This document shows positions 5,815-13,288 of a DNA stretch of 17,056 nucleotides, piece by piece; position 1 is the stretch's first letter, and every line of letters starts with the position of its first letter. Position numbers and translations under genes: made by a program. The notes beneath the pieces were generated by a model, which did no database searches, was not told the origin of the DNA, and saw nothing but the letters and a program-made list of their open reading frames with translations. The DNA is from CALESS01 sp964405455 (lineage in GTDB: Bacteria > Chloroflexota > Anaerolineae > Anaerolineales > Anaerolineaceae), in assembly GCA_964405455.1 (NCBI GenBank), contig CAYOOA010000047.1:1-17056 (forward strand), written 5' to 3'.

Positions 5815-6738
5815 TTATTTGCGCCTGCAAATCAAGTTCCAAACCTTTTCGAAAAATCTCACAAACGCCCGCCACGGTTGACGGGCGTATTTTTCTGAAA
5901 AGTCCCGGGCTGCGTGTTCCATGGAAACACCCTGGCCGTACTCCTGGCGCAGGAACCACAAGTGATCCACAATCCACAGGTAAAGATCCGATTCGGTTCG
6001 GCCGGGAAAGCGCTCCAGGATCTTGTACTGCCGAATCACACGCACCAGGGGCATATATACGTTTTGGTACCAATCCAACATGCCTTCTTTAAATGAAACT
6101 TCGCGCTTTAGTTCCTGGGCCATGAAGTAAGCATGCACACGGATATGCTCATCCAGCTTGGAATAACCGCCCGGAAGAGTGAAATCAATTACAGCCTCCG
6201 GAATTTCCTGCCGGATTTGGGTGCTTTCAAAAAAGCGAATCTGTTCTGATTTTAAGATCAAATCATCAATATTGGTCTTCTCATCCACTTCAAACGGCAC
6301 ATCCAGTTCGATGACATTGGCATCGATGAACTCCTGGCCGCGGTCGCGGGCAACAGAGACGCGGTGATTACCATCCAGGACAAAATAAACCAAACCGACC
6401 TTGTACACCTCGATCGGCGGCAGGTGAATTTCCTTCAGGTGGGCTTTATCGATGTTCATCCAGCGGTCGCGTAGTTCGCGCCGGCGCGGCAGGAAGACGC
6501 GGTCAAAATCCTGGTAGCGGCCCACGCTACCGACAATCTGGCGCAGCGGGATTTCGCGCATACCGATGTAATGCTGGCCGTGGGTGGGCAACGCCCGGCG
6601 CACCTCGTCAAAGGGAAGTAATTCGTTGTTTCGCTGGGTCAGCCAGCTGAAAAACGAGCGCCAGAAGCCCTTCTTCAGGGCGGCATCAAAATCAGCTCCG
6701 GCAATCTGGGTGGTGGTATCGGAGGGGGTTTCGTTCAT
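5815..6738 (-). CDS. ParB-like/DUF4032-type protein
   Basis: A 307-residue soluble protein. The centre holds the ParB/sulfiredoxin-fold signature, a strand followed by VLDGNHRVSVAR (about 120-131) and then a strand VIELDVPFE. The C-terminal half carries FPGRTESDLYLWIVDHLWFL, a segment I associate with DUF4032 proteins. The ParB-like fold can bind nucleotides or DNA, and no helix-turn-helix is evident. The frame is open to TTG 6744, but ATG 6738 is preferred because it lies two bases after the metallophosphoesterase stop. It is the last gene of the six-gene operon and converges with the small protein at 5557-5790, leaving a 24-base gap. The biochemical role is unknown. Confidence 0.75.
   Translation of the reverse strand: MNETPSDTTTQIAGADFDAALKKGFWRSFFSWLTQRNNELLPFDEVRRALPTHGQHYIGMREIPLRQIVGSVGRYQDFDRVFLPRRRELRDRWMNIDKAHLKEIHLPPIEVYKVGLVYFVLDGNHRVSVARDRGQEFIDANVIELDVPFEVDEKTNIDDLILKSEQIRFFESTQIRQEIPEAVIDFTLPGGYSKLDEHIRVHAYFMAQELKREVSFKEGMLDWYQNVYMPLVRVIRQYKILERFPGRTESDLYLWIVDHLWFLRQEYGQGVSMEHAARDFSEKYARQPWRAFVRFFEKVWNLICRRK
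5865..5894 (+). terminator. Rho-independent terminator of the plus-strand cassette, inside the converging gene
   Basis: ACGCCCG (5865-5871) and CGGGCGT (5882-5888) form a seven-base stem with a ten-base loop, followed by ATTTTT (5889-5894). It faces the plus strand, about 75 bases after the small-protein stop, and lies in the 3' coding end of the opposite gene. Overlapping convergent transcripts would result. Confidence 0.55.
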
Positions 6739-6740
6739 AG

Positions 6741-7409
6741 TCAATACATCCAGTCTTTGGATTTTCGTTTTACGGGTCGGGGAATCTCATAGGCCAATTC
6801 CCGGTAACCGTAGGCATTGATCACAGTGGTTTCCGCGGCCTGGGTGTACCAGACCGCATCATTCCGGTAAAGGTGGATATGCCCGTGCAGGTGAAAACCG
6901 GGCTGGAAGACCTTGATCAGCCAGTTGAAAGCCTGGATACCGCGGTGCGGCAGGTCATCCATATCGTGGATGCCCTGCGGCGGGGCATGGGTGACGAGGA
7001 CATCCAGGTAGCGACCAAAGCGCAGACGGTTTAACAATAATTTGAGAGCCAGCAGATAGGCCATCTGCCAGTATTCCGCCTGGGTGTACTGGCAGGGACC
7101 GTTATTGTAGCGCAGGCTGCCCTCCAGGCCGGCCAGCAGCAACCCGGTCTGGTCGCGGACGGCGCGTTGATGAATGTTGACAGCGCCCCAGGGAGCCGAA
7201 CGGTCGCCGCCGCTGCCGCCTTCGAGCTGGTTGGAATGGTTGCCGAAAACGTAATAAAGGGGCTTATCCAGGGTGGAAACGATATATTCAAGATAGTAAT
7301 GCGGCAAATCTCCGCAGGAGATGACCACATCCACATTTTTGAAGCGTTGGGCAATTTGCGGATTATAGATGTATCCCAGCTCAACATCAGAGACAGCCAG
7401 GATCTTCAT
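6741..7409 (-). CDS. Calcineurin-like metallophosphoesterase
   Basis: A 222-residue cytoplasmic phosphoesterase. Metal-site motifs appear in order: SDVELGYIYN (D8), VDVVISCGDLPHYYLEYI, VFGNHS, VTHAPPQGIHDMDD and HLHGHIHLY. The order and length suit small calcineurin-like enzymes that act on phosphomonoesters or cyclic nucleotides; the substrate is not evident. Two departures are visible. The first motif reads D-V-E rather than D-x-H, and the asparagine motif reads GNHS rather than the commoner GNHD. ATG 7409 sits two bases after the acpS stop, and the overlapping GGAGATTAGGA supplies the ribosome site. Its own stop falls two bases before the next gene, so it is fully embedded in the operon. 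Confidence 0.9.
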   Translation of the reverse strand: MKILAVSDVELGYIYNPQIAQRFKNVDVVISCGDLPHYYLEYIVSTLDKPLYYVFGNHSNQLEGGSGGDRSAPWGAVNIHQRAVRDQTGLLLAGLEGSLRYNNGPCQYTQAEYWQMAYLLALKLLLNRLRFGRYLDVLVTHAPPQGIHDMDDLPHRGIQAFNWLIKVFQPGFHLHGHIHLYRNDAVWYTQAAETTVINAYGYRELAYEIPRPVKRKSKDWMY

Positions 7410-7411
7410 TC

Positions 7412-7783
7412 CTAATCTCCGATGGCCACCACAACAGCCACGGCCGTGGTTCGGTTGTGAGAAATGCTGACCGACCAGCTCTGCAGGCCAAGCAGGTGGG
7501 CAATTTCCAGGGCCTTGCCGGAAAGAATCAGCAGCGGCTCGCCCTGCTCACCCCGCCGGATTTCGATCTCCTGCCAGCTGATGGCGCCGATGCCGGTGCC
7601 CAACGCCTTGGCGGTGGCCTCCTTGGCGGCAAACCGCCCGGCCAGGCTGGCCGGGGAATCACCCAGCAGATCCAGCTCCAGCGGGGTGAAGACGCGCTGC
7701 AGGAAGCGCTGGCGGATGGCGGGTTCCATCTCCTCCAGGCGGGAGATCTCGATCAAGTCAATCCCGGTGCGTAGAACAGTCAT
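7412..7783 (-). CDS. acpS: Holo-[acyl-carrier-protein] synthase AcpS
   Basis: This enzyme transfers 4'-phosphopantetheine from coenzyme A to the acyl carrier protein, the activating step of fatty-acid synthesis. At 123 residues it has the normal AcpS length. Family motifs are present: TGIDLIEI (Mg ligand D9), RFAAKEATAKALGTG (E55 as second ligand) and the C-terminal SVSISHNRTTAVA. The start codon touches the stop of the upstream M16 gene (TAAATG), so translational coupling is likely. The next gene begins two bases after its stop. Confidence 0.96.
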   Translation of the reverse strand: MTVLRTGIDLIEISRLEEMEPAIRQRFLQRVFTPLELDLLGDSPASLAGRFAAKEATAKALGTGIGAISWQEIEIRRGEQGEPLLILSGKALEIAHLLGLQSWSVSISHNRTTAVAVVVAIGD

Positions 7784-9064
7784 TTATCCAGCCAGCGGCG
7801 GCCCTGCGCTGATGATAACCATCCGCTCCGGGTCGATATATCTCCGGGAGGCTTCCAGCACCCGGTCAGGGGTGACGCCGCGCACCAGGTCGGCATAACG
7901 GCGGTAGTAATCCAAGCCCAGTTGGAAACGCTCCAGGTTGAGCAGGGCGCCGGACACGCCGGCATTGGATTCAAGGGAAAGCGGCAGGCGGCCGATGTAA
8001 TTAGCCTGGCTGTCGGCCAGTTCTTCCGCGGTGACCCCTTCCGCAATAAAGCGGCGCAGTTCGGAAAGGATCAGGTCAATGGCCCGCTCCAGGTTGGCGG
8101 GGTTGATCCCGGCCGAAACCTCCCACGAGCCGGCGAAAGGCCAGGCGTTCAGGCTGGTGCTGGCGTAGTAGGCCAGGCCGGCCTGTTCGCGGACCACATC
8201 GCCAATGCGGCCCATCATACCAAACTGGCCAAGAATATTGTTGCCCAGCGAAGCCGGCAGGAAGTCCTCGGAGCGGCGGTGCGGACCAAGCGTCCCCAAC
8301 ACCAGGTCCGTCTGGAATTTGCCCTCCAGGGATTTGTGGATGCGGACGGTCTGCGCGGGAGCGACCGCGGTCGGATAAGCCGAAGGGAGTTGCTGCTGCG
8401 GGTTGTTCCAATCCCCAAGCACGGATTGCACCTGCTCCACCACTTGTTGGGGAGCAACCGCGCCGACCACCACCACCACCATGCCGGCCGGGCCGTACTG
8501 CTGGCGGTGAAAGTGAACCAGGTCCTCGCGGGCAATGGCCTGCACGGTGGCCGGATAACCATCTTCCGTCCGGCCGTAGGGATGGTTGGAGAATAGAGTT
8601 TCATCGAAGGTCAGGGAGGCGGTCTCGGCCGTATCCTGGGCGCGAATGGCCAGGCCGGTCAGCAATTGAGAGCGCAGCCGTTCGACCTGCTCGACCGGGA
8701 AGACTGGCCGGCGGACGGACGCGGCCAGGAGGTTGAGCAACAGGGATAGATCCTCCGCCAGGGCGCGCCCGGAAAAGCTGACCGTATGCACGCTGGCACC
8801 GAAACCCAGCGAAGCGCCGGAGGATTCGAGCAGCTCAAAGATTTGCTGGAAGGTGTTGTCCTGCGTGCCGCGCATCAGGGCCAGGGCGGTGAAATTGGCC
8901 AGGCCGAGTTTCTCGGCCGGGTCAAACTCAGCGCCGCAGGCCAGGTAACCGCTGAGGAATACCGAGGGGCTGTTGAAGTTGCTGCGGGTCAGAATGGTGA
9001 TGCCGTTGGGCAGCACCACGCGGGTGATGTCATCCGGGCCGGGCAGGCTGTGGAGAGTGTTCAT
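7784..9064 (-). CDS. M16-family peptidase-like protein, non-catalytic partner
   Basis: A 426-residue protein with the two-half fold of M16 (pitrilysin/processing-peptidase) proteins. The zinc motif HxxEH is absent: the position reads LANFTALALMRGT (55-67), so no hydrolysis is expected. The C-terminal half keeps the substrate-binding pattern MMGRIGDVVREQAGLAYYASTS, the region of the conserved Arg/Tyr pair found in non-catalytic subunits of bacterial heterodimers. Its start overlaps the stop of the catalytic M16 gene by four bases (ATGA), so the pair is probably made together as a heterodimer. No signal peptide is seen, so the complex would be cytoplasmic. Confidence 0.9.
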   Translation of the reverse strand: MNTLHSLPGPDDITRVVLPNGITILTRSNFNSPSVFLSGYLACGAEFDPAEKLGLANFTALALMRGTQDNTFQQIFELLESSGASLGFGASVHTVSFSGRALAEDLSLLLNLLAASVRRPVFPVEQVERLRSQLLTGLAIRAQDTAETASLTFDETLFSNHPYGRTEDGYPATVQAIAREDLVHFHRQQYGPAGMVVVVVGAVAPQQVVEQVQSVLGDWNNPQQQLPSAYPTAVAPAQTVRIHKSLEGKFQTDLVLGTLGPHRRSEDFLPASLGNNILGQFGMMGRIGDVVREQAGLAYYASTSLNAWPFAGSWEVSAGINPANLERAIDLILSELRRFIAEGVTAEELADSQANYIGRLPLSLESNAGVSGALLNLERFQLGLDYYRRYADLVRGVTPDRVLEASRRYIDPERMVIISAGPPLAG

Positions 9065-10359
9065 TCGGCCTCCTCTGTACTTTCACCGTTCGGCAGGTAA
9101 ATGCCGACCACGCGGTTATGCGGGGCAAGATATTTTTGCGCCGCCCGCTGCACGTCTGCGGGGGTGACCCTGGCCAGTTCGTCCAGGTAGTTTTCGAACC
9201 AGGCGTAGCTGGCAAACATCTCCGCAAAGCCAAGCCAGAAGGCCTGGTTGGTGATATTTTCCGAGCCATAGGCAAACAGGGCGCGGGCCTGCTTGATCGC
9301 CCGGGCCACCTCGGCCTCCTGCACGGGGGCATCCTGCAGGCGCTTGATTTCATCATCCAGTGCGGTGATGGTTTTCTCCGGCGTGCTGGTGGGGTGGACG
9401 GTGATGGACAGGTCGTACAGGTAGGGATCGATGGTGGCCTGCATCCCGCCGCCCACGCTGACGGCCAGGTTGTTTTCCACCAGGGCGCGGTACAGGCGGC
9501 TGGTCTTGTTGGAGACCCCGCCCCCGCCGAACATGTTCAGGCTGGTCGGGCCGGCCAGCAGGCTGTCCAGCACCGTGCAGGCGAAGAAATCCGGCAGATT
9601 GGCCGCCGGGGAATGATAGACCACCTGCAAATAGGTTGTCTCACCCGGGCCGCTCATTTCCAGCCGCTGCTCGGCCGCAGAAGGCGGCTCCGGCAGGGTC
9701 GGGTGGGGCGGCGGAGCGCCGGCAGCCAGGCCGCCGTAAAGCTCGCCCAGGCGGGCCAGCATGGCGTCGCTGTCAAAATCACCGGCCAGGGACAGCACCG
9801 CGTTGGCGGGATGATAGTAGGTGCGGTAATGGCGGTACAAATCGTCGCGCTGGATGCGGTGCAGGTCCTCCTTGCTGCCCACCACTTCGTGATGGTAGCT
9901 GTGAACCTTAAAAGCCGCCTCCTGGACGGCTTCACCCAGGCGGAAGAGCGGCTCGTTTTCGCTGCCCTCGCGCTCGCTGATGATCACCGTCCGCTCGGAT
10001 TCCACTTCCTGCGGATCGTACAGGCTGTTGACCATCCGGTCGGCCTCCAGACGCAGGCCGAGATCGATCCTGTCGGCGGGCAGCGTCTCGAAGTAGGCCG
10101 TCCAATCCAGGTAGGTGAAGGCGTTCCAGAAGCCGCCTTCGCGGGAGATGGCTTTATCCAGCACGCCGGCCGGGAACTGGGGAGTGCCCTTGAACTGCAT
10201 ATGCTCCACCCAGTGGGAAATGCCGGTCAGTCCGGGAACTTCATCCCGTGAGCCGACGCGGTACCAGACCCAGTGACTGATGATGGGCGCGGTATGGATT
10301 TCCTTCATCTGGACGGTCAGCCCGTTGGGCAGCACCACCTTGCGGATTGCTGGGTTCAT
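9061..10359 (-). CDS. M16-family zinc metallopeptidase, catalytic subunit
   Basis: A 432-residue pitrilysin-type peptidase. The inverted zinc motif is HWVEH (H49, E52, H53), with the third ligand E129 in VIISERE exactly 76 residues after H53. This matches the HxxEH-x76-E pattern of processing-peptidase-like enzymes. The C-terminal half is inactive, as usual for the fold. The family degrades or processes peptides inside a closed chamber, and it partners with the next gene. ATG 10359 is chosen over ATG 10365: AGGAG ends seven bases before 10359 but only two before 10365. There is no signal peptide. It follows the membrane-protein gene by 35 bases in the operon. Confidence 0.94.
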   Translation of the reverse strand: MNPAIRKVVLPNGLTVQMKEIHTAPIISHWVWYRVGSRDEVPGLTGISHWVEHMQFKGTPQFPAGVLDKAISREGGFWNAFTYLDWTAYFETLPADRIDLGLRLEADRMVNSLYDPQEVESERTVIISEREGSENEPLFRLGEAVQEAAFKVHSYHHEVVGSKEDLHRIQRDDLYRHYRTYYHPANAVLSLAGDFDSDAMLARLGELYGGLAAGAPPPHPTLPEPPSAAEQRLEMSGPGETTYLQVVYHSPAANLPDFFACTVLDSLLAGPTSLNMFGGGGVSNKTSRLYRALVENNLAVSVGGGMQATIDPYLYDLSITVHPTSTPEKTITALDDEIKRLQDAPVQEAEVARAIKQARALFAYGSENITNQAFWLGFAEMFASYAWFENYLDELARVTPADVQRAAQKYLAPHNRVVGIYLPNGESTEEAE

Positions 10360-10394
10360 GCGCATTCTCCTGGGGTTGGGATGGGGTGAATCAT

Positions 10395-11051
10395 CTATGG
10401 AACCAGCCCCCGGCAGAACTTACCCGGGTTGGGCCCGCACAGCGCCTCCTCCCAGGAGCCGGGTAAATCTTTGAGCAGCTTGTAATACGGATCCAGCACC
10501 TGCTGCAGGCCGATAAACGGTTGGTGCAGGTCGGTCTGGTTGAGCGGAATATCCACGGCCACATCCAGGTTAACCGGGATCTGCTGATCGACCGGGACGA
10601 CAAGGCTGAGGTGGACCGGCAATTTGGTACCGGCTGGCAGAATGATATCCGTCGGGGCATTGTAGATGACCAGCCCGCCGGTGGAGAGGGAAACCGTTGC
10701 CGCGGTGATGGGCGTATCCTCGGTCAGGGTGACCGTGGTGTCCGTCTCGAGCGGCAGGTCGAATTTAGCCGGCACCTGGGCGCTGACCGGGATGGTGGCC
10801 TGGATGCGGGCCTGATCCATCAGGACAAAGTTATTGTATAACCCGCCGATCAGTTGATCGGACAGGATCGCCTTGATCTTAAAGATATTTCCCGCCAGCA
10901 CCAATACAATCACGATCAGGACGAGATTAACCACCAGCGAGAGGATGCTGGCCACGGTCCAGAAGGGCGGGCCGACCCTCAATGGACGGCGGGCGGGCTT
11001 TTGGGGTTGTTGGGCAGGCGGGGCTGCGTTGGGTTCAGTAGAAGAGTTCAT
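10395..11051 (-). CDS. Single-pass membrane protein, unknown function
   Basis: A 218-residue protein, not recognised. A proline/glutamine-rich basic N-terminus of about 28 residues is followed by one long hydrophobic helix (ILSLVVNLVLIVIVLVLAGNIF, about 36-57). The remaining 160 residues look like repeated beta-strands with alternating Val/Pro/Thr (TIPVSAQVPAKFDLPLETDTTVTL, HLSLVVPVDQQIPVNLDVAVDIPL), and a short cysteine-containing tail CGPNPGKFC. The topology suggests an N-in anchor with an extracytoplasmic beta domain. The start is ATG 11051 with AAGGTG upstream; an in-frame TTG at 11057 is less likely. It is the first gene of the six-gene operon, directly behind a recognisable promoter. 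Confidence 0.7.
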   Translation of the reverse strand: MNSSTEPNAAPPAQQPQKPARRPLRVGPPFWTVASILSLVVNLVLIVIVLVLAGNIFKIKAILSDQLIGGLYNNFVLMDQARIQATIPVSAQVPAKFDLPLETDTTVTLTEDTPITAATVSLSTGGLVIYNAPTDIILPAGTKLPVHLSLVVPVDQQIPVNLDVAVDIPLNQTDLHQPFIGLQQVLDPYYKLLKDLPGSWEEALCGPNPGKFCRGLVP

Positions 11052-11092
11052 GCTCAATCACCTTGTATGGAAAACTATCAACATCTTCTATG

Positions 11093-11121
11093 AATATAGC
11101 ATAACCCGCCGGTTTTGAAAA
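11093..11121 (-). promoter_or_regulatory. Extended -10 promoter of the six-gene minus-strand operon
   Basis: On the minus strand, TTTTCA (11121-11116) is followed by 17 bases and TATATT (11098-11093), with TGC directly before the -10, which gives an extended -10 element. The leader to the ATG at 11051 would be about 35 bases. Confidence 0.5.
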
Positions 11122-11131
11122 ACGAATCAAG

Positions 11132-11137
11132 TATAAT
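11132..11137 (+). promoter_or_regulatory. Possible -10 box for the ferredoxin-NADP reductase gene
   Basis: A perfect TATAAT lies 58 bases before the start codon in the divergent 144-base intergenic region. No good -35 is found at 16-18 bases upstream, so it may need an activator or be chance in AT-rich DNA. Confidence 0.3.
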
Positions 11138-11195
11138 TAACCCGTTATTGGGTATTATTTGTGTCTTTATTACTCCAGCGGAGGGATGATCATTC

Positions 11196-12527
11196 ATGGC
11201 GGACCAGGGTACGCATTACGTTGCAGTCATCGGCGCAGGTCCGGCGGGGTTGTTTGCCGCCCGCGAACTGGCCCAGCAGGGTGTGCAGGTGGTTCTGTTC
11301 AACCGCGATATCAAGCCCGGCGGGTTGGCGGAGTACGGGATCTACCCGGACAAACATAAGATGAAGGAAGGCCTGCGAGCGCAATTCCGCCAGATCCTGG
11401 CCCTGGACAATGTGCACTATTTTGGCAACGTGATGATCGCTGAAAACGGCGACCTGAGCCGGACGGATTTGCGCCAGCTCGGCTTCCAGGCCATGCTGGT
11501 CACCACCGGCGCCCAGGGCACCAAGTGGCTGGGGCTACCCGGCGAGCACCTGAAGGGAGTCTTCCACGCCAAGGATATTGTCTATCATTACAATTTGCTG
11601 CCCCCCTACAGTCAGCGCGAATACCCCATTGGCCAGCGGGTGGCTTTGATCGGCGTGGGCAACGTGATGTTGGATGTTGCCCGCTTCCTGATCTCCATGC
11701 TGCACGTTGAGGAAGTGGTCGCGATTGCCCGGCGCGGCCCGGACGAGGTGAAGTTTGACAAGAAGGAGCTGGAAAGCATGGCAGCCTACCTGGACATGCC
11801 CGACCTGCAGGCCGAGGTGGAACGGGTTCTGCCGGCCATGCAGGCGATCGGACAGGAGCCGACTGCCTTCTGGGAGTTAATCCACGCGGCACAGGCCAAG
11901 ATGGCTCCACCGGAGGACGGCGGACGGCTGCGCCTGCGCTTTTTGTACTCGCCCACCCGCATCCTATCCAGCAGCACCAATGATGTGCTCGGCCTGGAGG
12001 TGGAGGAAAACAGCCTGGCGCTGGTCAACGGCGAGGTCAAGGCGCGCGGCACTGGCACCACCACCAAACTGGACGTGGACACGGTCATCTTCGCCATCGG
12101 CGACCAGGTGGATGAAGCCATGGGGCTGCCCATTCGCGGCTCGGAATTCGTCAAGGCGGCCGAACCGCGCTTCCCCGTGGAGGGTATATCCTACGAGGTG
12201 TACGAGCCGCTGCTCAACCGGATCATCCCGGATGTGTTCGTGGCTGGCTGGGCACGCCAGGCCAGCACCGGACTGGTGGGCATTGCCCGCAAGGACGGCA
12301 CCAACGGGGCGCGGGCCGTGCTGCAATACCTGGCCTCCCTGCCAACCCTTCCGATCATCCCCCTGCAATCGCTCGAGACGCGCCTGGAGGCGCTGGGCAA
12401 GCCGGTGGTGACTGCCACAGACATCCAGCGTTTGACCCTGGCGGAGCAAGACCGGGCAGTTGAGCTGGGACTGGAGGAATTCAAATTCCATACCAACCGG
12501 GATATGCTGCGGGCGATGGGGAAGTAA
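11196..12527 (+). CDS. Adrenodoxin-reductase-type ferredoxin-NADP+ reductase
   Basis: A 443-residue FAD- and NADP-binding protein. The FAD motif GAGPAG (13-18) is followed by the NADP-domain motif GVGNVMLD (153-160), then ARRGPDEVKF, the position of the NADPH-phosphate-binding arginines. The C-terminal GWARQASTGLVGIARKDG matches the adrenodoxin reductase/FprA signature GW-(R/K)-x-x-x-TG-(V/I)-(I/V)-G-x-x-(R/K)-KD. Members move electrons between NADPH and ferredoxin. No ferredoxin gene is adjacent, so the partner is encoded elsewhere. The start at 11196 follows GGAGGG (11180-11185) by ten bases. It differs from glutamate-synthase small subunits, which carry a longer cysteine-rich N-terminus. 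It is transcribed alone, away from the M16/acpS operon. Confidence 0.85.
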   Translation: MADQGTHYVAVIGAGPAGLFAARELAQQGVQVVLFNRDIKPGGLAEYGIYPDKHKMKEGLRAQFRQILALDNVHYFGNVMIAENGDLSRTDLRQLGFQAMLVTTGAQGTKWLGLPGEHLKGVFHAKDIVYHYNLLPPYSQREYPIGQRVALIGVGNVMLDVARFLISMLHVEEVVAIARRGPDEVKFDKKELESMAAYLDMPDLQAEVERVLPAMQAIGQEPTAFWELIHAAQAKMAPPEDGGRLRLRFLYSPTRILSSSTNDVLGLEVEENSLALVNGEVKARGTGTTTKLDVDTVIFAIGDQVDEAMGLPIRGSEFVKAAEPRFPVEGISYEVYEPLLNRIIPDVFVAGWARQASTGLVGIARKDGTNGARAVLQYLASLPTLPIIPLQSLETRLEALGKPVVTATDIQRLTLAEQDRAVELGLEEFKFHTNRDMLRAMGK

Positions 12528-12530
12528 TTC

Positions 12531-12568
12531 GTCACCACAGAGACGCAGAGAAGACAAAGAGCAAAAAC
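12531..12568. repeat. Polypurine CACAGAG-type intergenic motif
   Basis: Directly after the reductase stop the DNA reads CACCACAGAGACGCAGAG followed by AAGACAAAGAGCAAAAAC, a loose nine-base periodic purine tract. I recall closely similar CACCACAGAG-(A/G)-CGCAGAG tracts scattered between genes in Anaerolineae and other environmental genomes. Only this one copy is in the window, so dispersal cannot be shown here. Confidence 0.4.
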
Positions 12569-12569
12569 A

Positions 12570-12607
12570 AAACCACGGCACGTTTCAACTGAAATGAGCC
12601 GTGGTTT
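12570..12607. terminator. Bidirectional terminator between convergent genes
   Basis: A perfect ten-base stem AAACCACGGC/GCCGTGGTTT encloses an inner five-base stem TTTCA/TGAAA. On the minus strand it is followed by GTTTTTG after the stem's own Ts, so it ends the membrane-protein gene (12629-13105). On the plus strand the T-run is short (TTT-GAT), but the hairpin may also stop the reductase transcript. Confidence 0.75.
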
Positions 12608-12628
12608 GATATTGGCATTCAACAGCCG

Positions 12629-13105
12629 CTATTTTTTCTCGGCTGGCGGCTTCTCTTCGTGCGGGATGAGCAGTAAGAATCCCAGGGTGATGACAGCCTC
12701 GCCAAGGATAATGCCGCGGGCCTGCAGGTGGCCAAAATAGGGCACCCCCGGCAGCGGATGGCTGCCCAGGCCAAAAACATCCGCCATGCCGGCGAAAACC
12801 GCCAGCACAAAGCCGGTCGCCACCAGGCGCAGACCGATATCTGCGGCGATGGTGGGGGTCCTGCCCCTCCACAGGGCTGCCAGGCTGATGTAGCCACCGA
12901 TGCAGATCACGCCCAGGCCAACCAGGAAGACGGCGATCTGCACAAAACCAATCACCGGGCTGCGGTCCGCGCCGAAGAGATCCGGGCGGGCGCCGAGCAG
13001 GAACATACCAAAGCCCAGCAGGGTCAGGATCACTCCAACGCGCACGCGGCGGCGCGAGGCCATCACTGGGCGGGTTGGCACAAAATTGGAAGCGTCCACA
13101 ACCAT
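12629..13105 (-). CDS. Four-helix membrane protein, unknown function
   Basis: A 158-residue hydrophobic protein, not recognised. Four membrane segments are visible: VGVILTLLGFGMFLLGA, VIGFVQIAVFLVGLGVICIGG, LVATGFVLAVFAGMADVFGL and IILGEAVITLGFLLLI, with a basic N-terminus (MASRRRVR) and a charged C-terminal tail (EEKPPAEKK). The start is uncertain. ATG 13105 has GGAG eight bases upstream and is preferred; ATG 13132 lacks a ribosome site; ATG 13063 (MASRRRVR) is a third option. It lies downstream of the M19 gene on the same strand but is separated by 183 bases containing a large hairpin. It ends 22 bases before the terminator at 12570-12607. Confidence 0.65.
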   Translation of the reverse strand: MVVDASNFVPTRPVMASRRRVRVGVILTLLGFGMFLLGARPDLFGADRSPVIGFVQIAVFLVGLGVICIGGYISLAALWRGRTPTIAADIGLRLVATGFVLAVFAGMADVFGLGSHPLPGVPYFGHLQARGIILGEAVITLGFLLLIPHEEKPPAEKK

Positions 13106-13150
13106 AATTATAGCTCCATATCCATTCAACATCTATTTTGATGTTTCGCC

Positions 13151-13183
13151 TGATCGTTCACGGTCTGGAGACCGGAACGATCA
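13151..13183. repeat. Long near-perfect inverted repeat upstream of the membrane-protein gene
   Basis: TGATCGTTC (13151-13159) pairs with GAACGATCA (13175-13183), and the inner CGGTCT (13161-13166) pairs with AGACCG (13169-13174). A15-base-pair arm results, broken only by a bulged A at 13160. TTTT follows on the plus strand, but no plus-strand gene needs termination. On the minus strand there is no T-run, so it is more likely an operator, an RNA structure in the membrane-protein leader, or a dispersed palindrome. Confidence 0.6.
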
Positions 13184-13288
13184 TTTTGCGTGGTCGGCAA
13201 TGGTCCACCCAGCTTAACGAGGAGGGGCGCAGAGAAATGATCTGCATCTTTCTCATTCCTATGTGTTTCCGGCGGCCAAACGCCTTCT

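Noticed and set aside
7439..7452. CCACGGCCGTGG palindrome flanked by CACAAC/GTTGTG
   Set aside because: It lies within the conserved C-terminal codons of acpS (TTAVAV), where GC-rich codons produce such symmetry. No regulatory reading is needed.
9118..10251. A 377-residue plus-strand frame over the catalytic M16 gene
   Set aside because: It is the antisense shadow of the peptidase gene, which has HxxEH-x76-E in the minus-strand frame.
13107..13112. TATAAT just before the membrane-protein start at 13105
   Set aside because: No -35 is found at 16-18 bases, and the transcript would begin inside the chosen gene. It more likely results from AT-rich spacing after the GGAG site.
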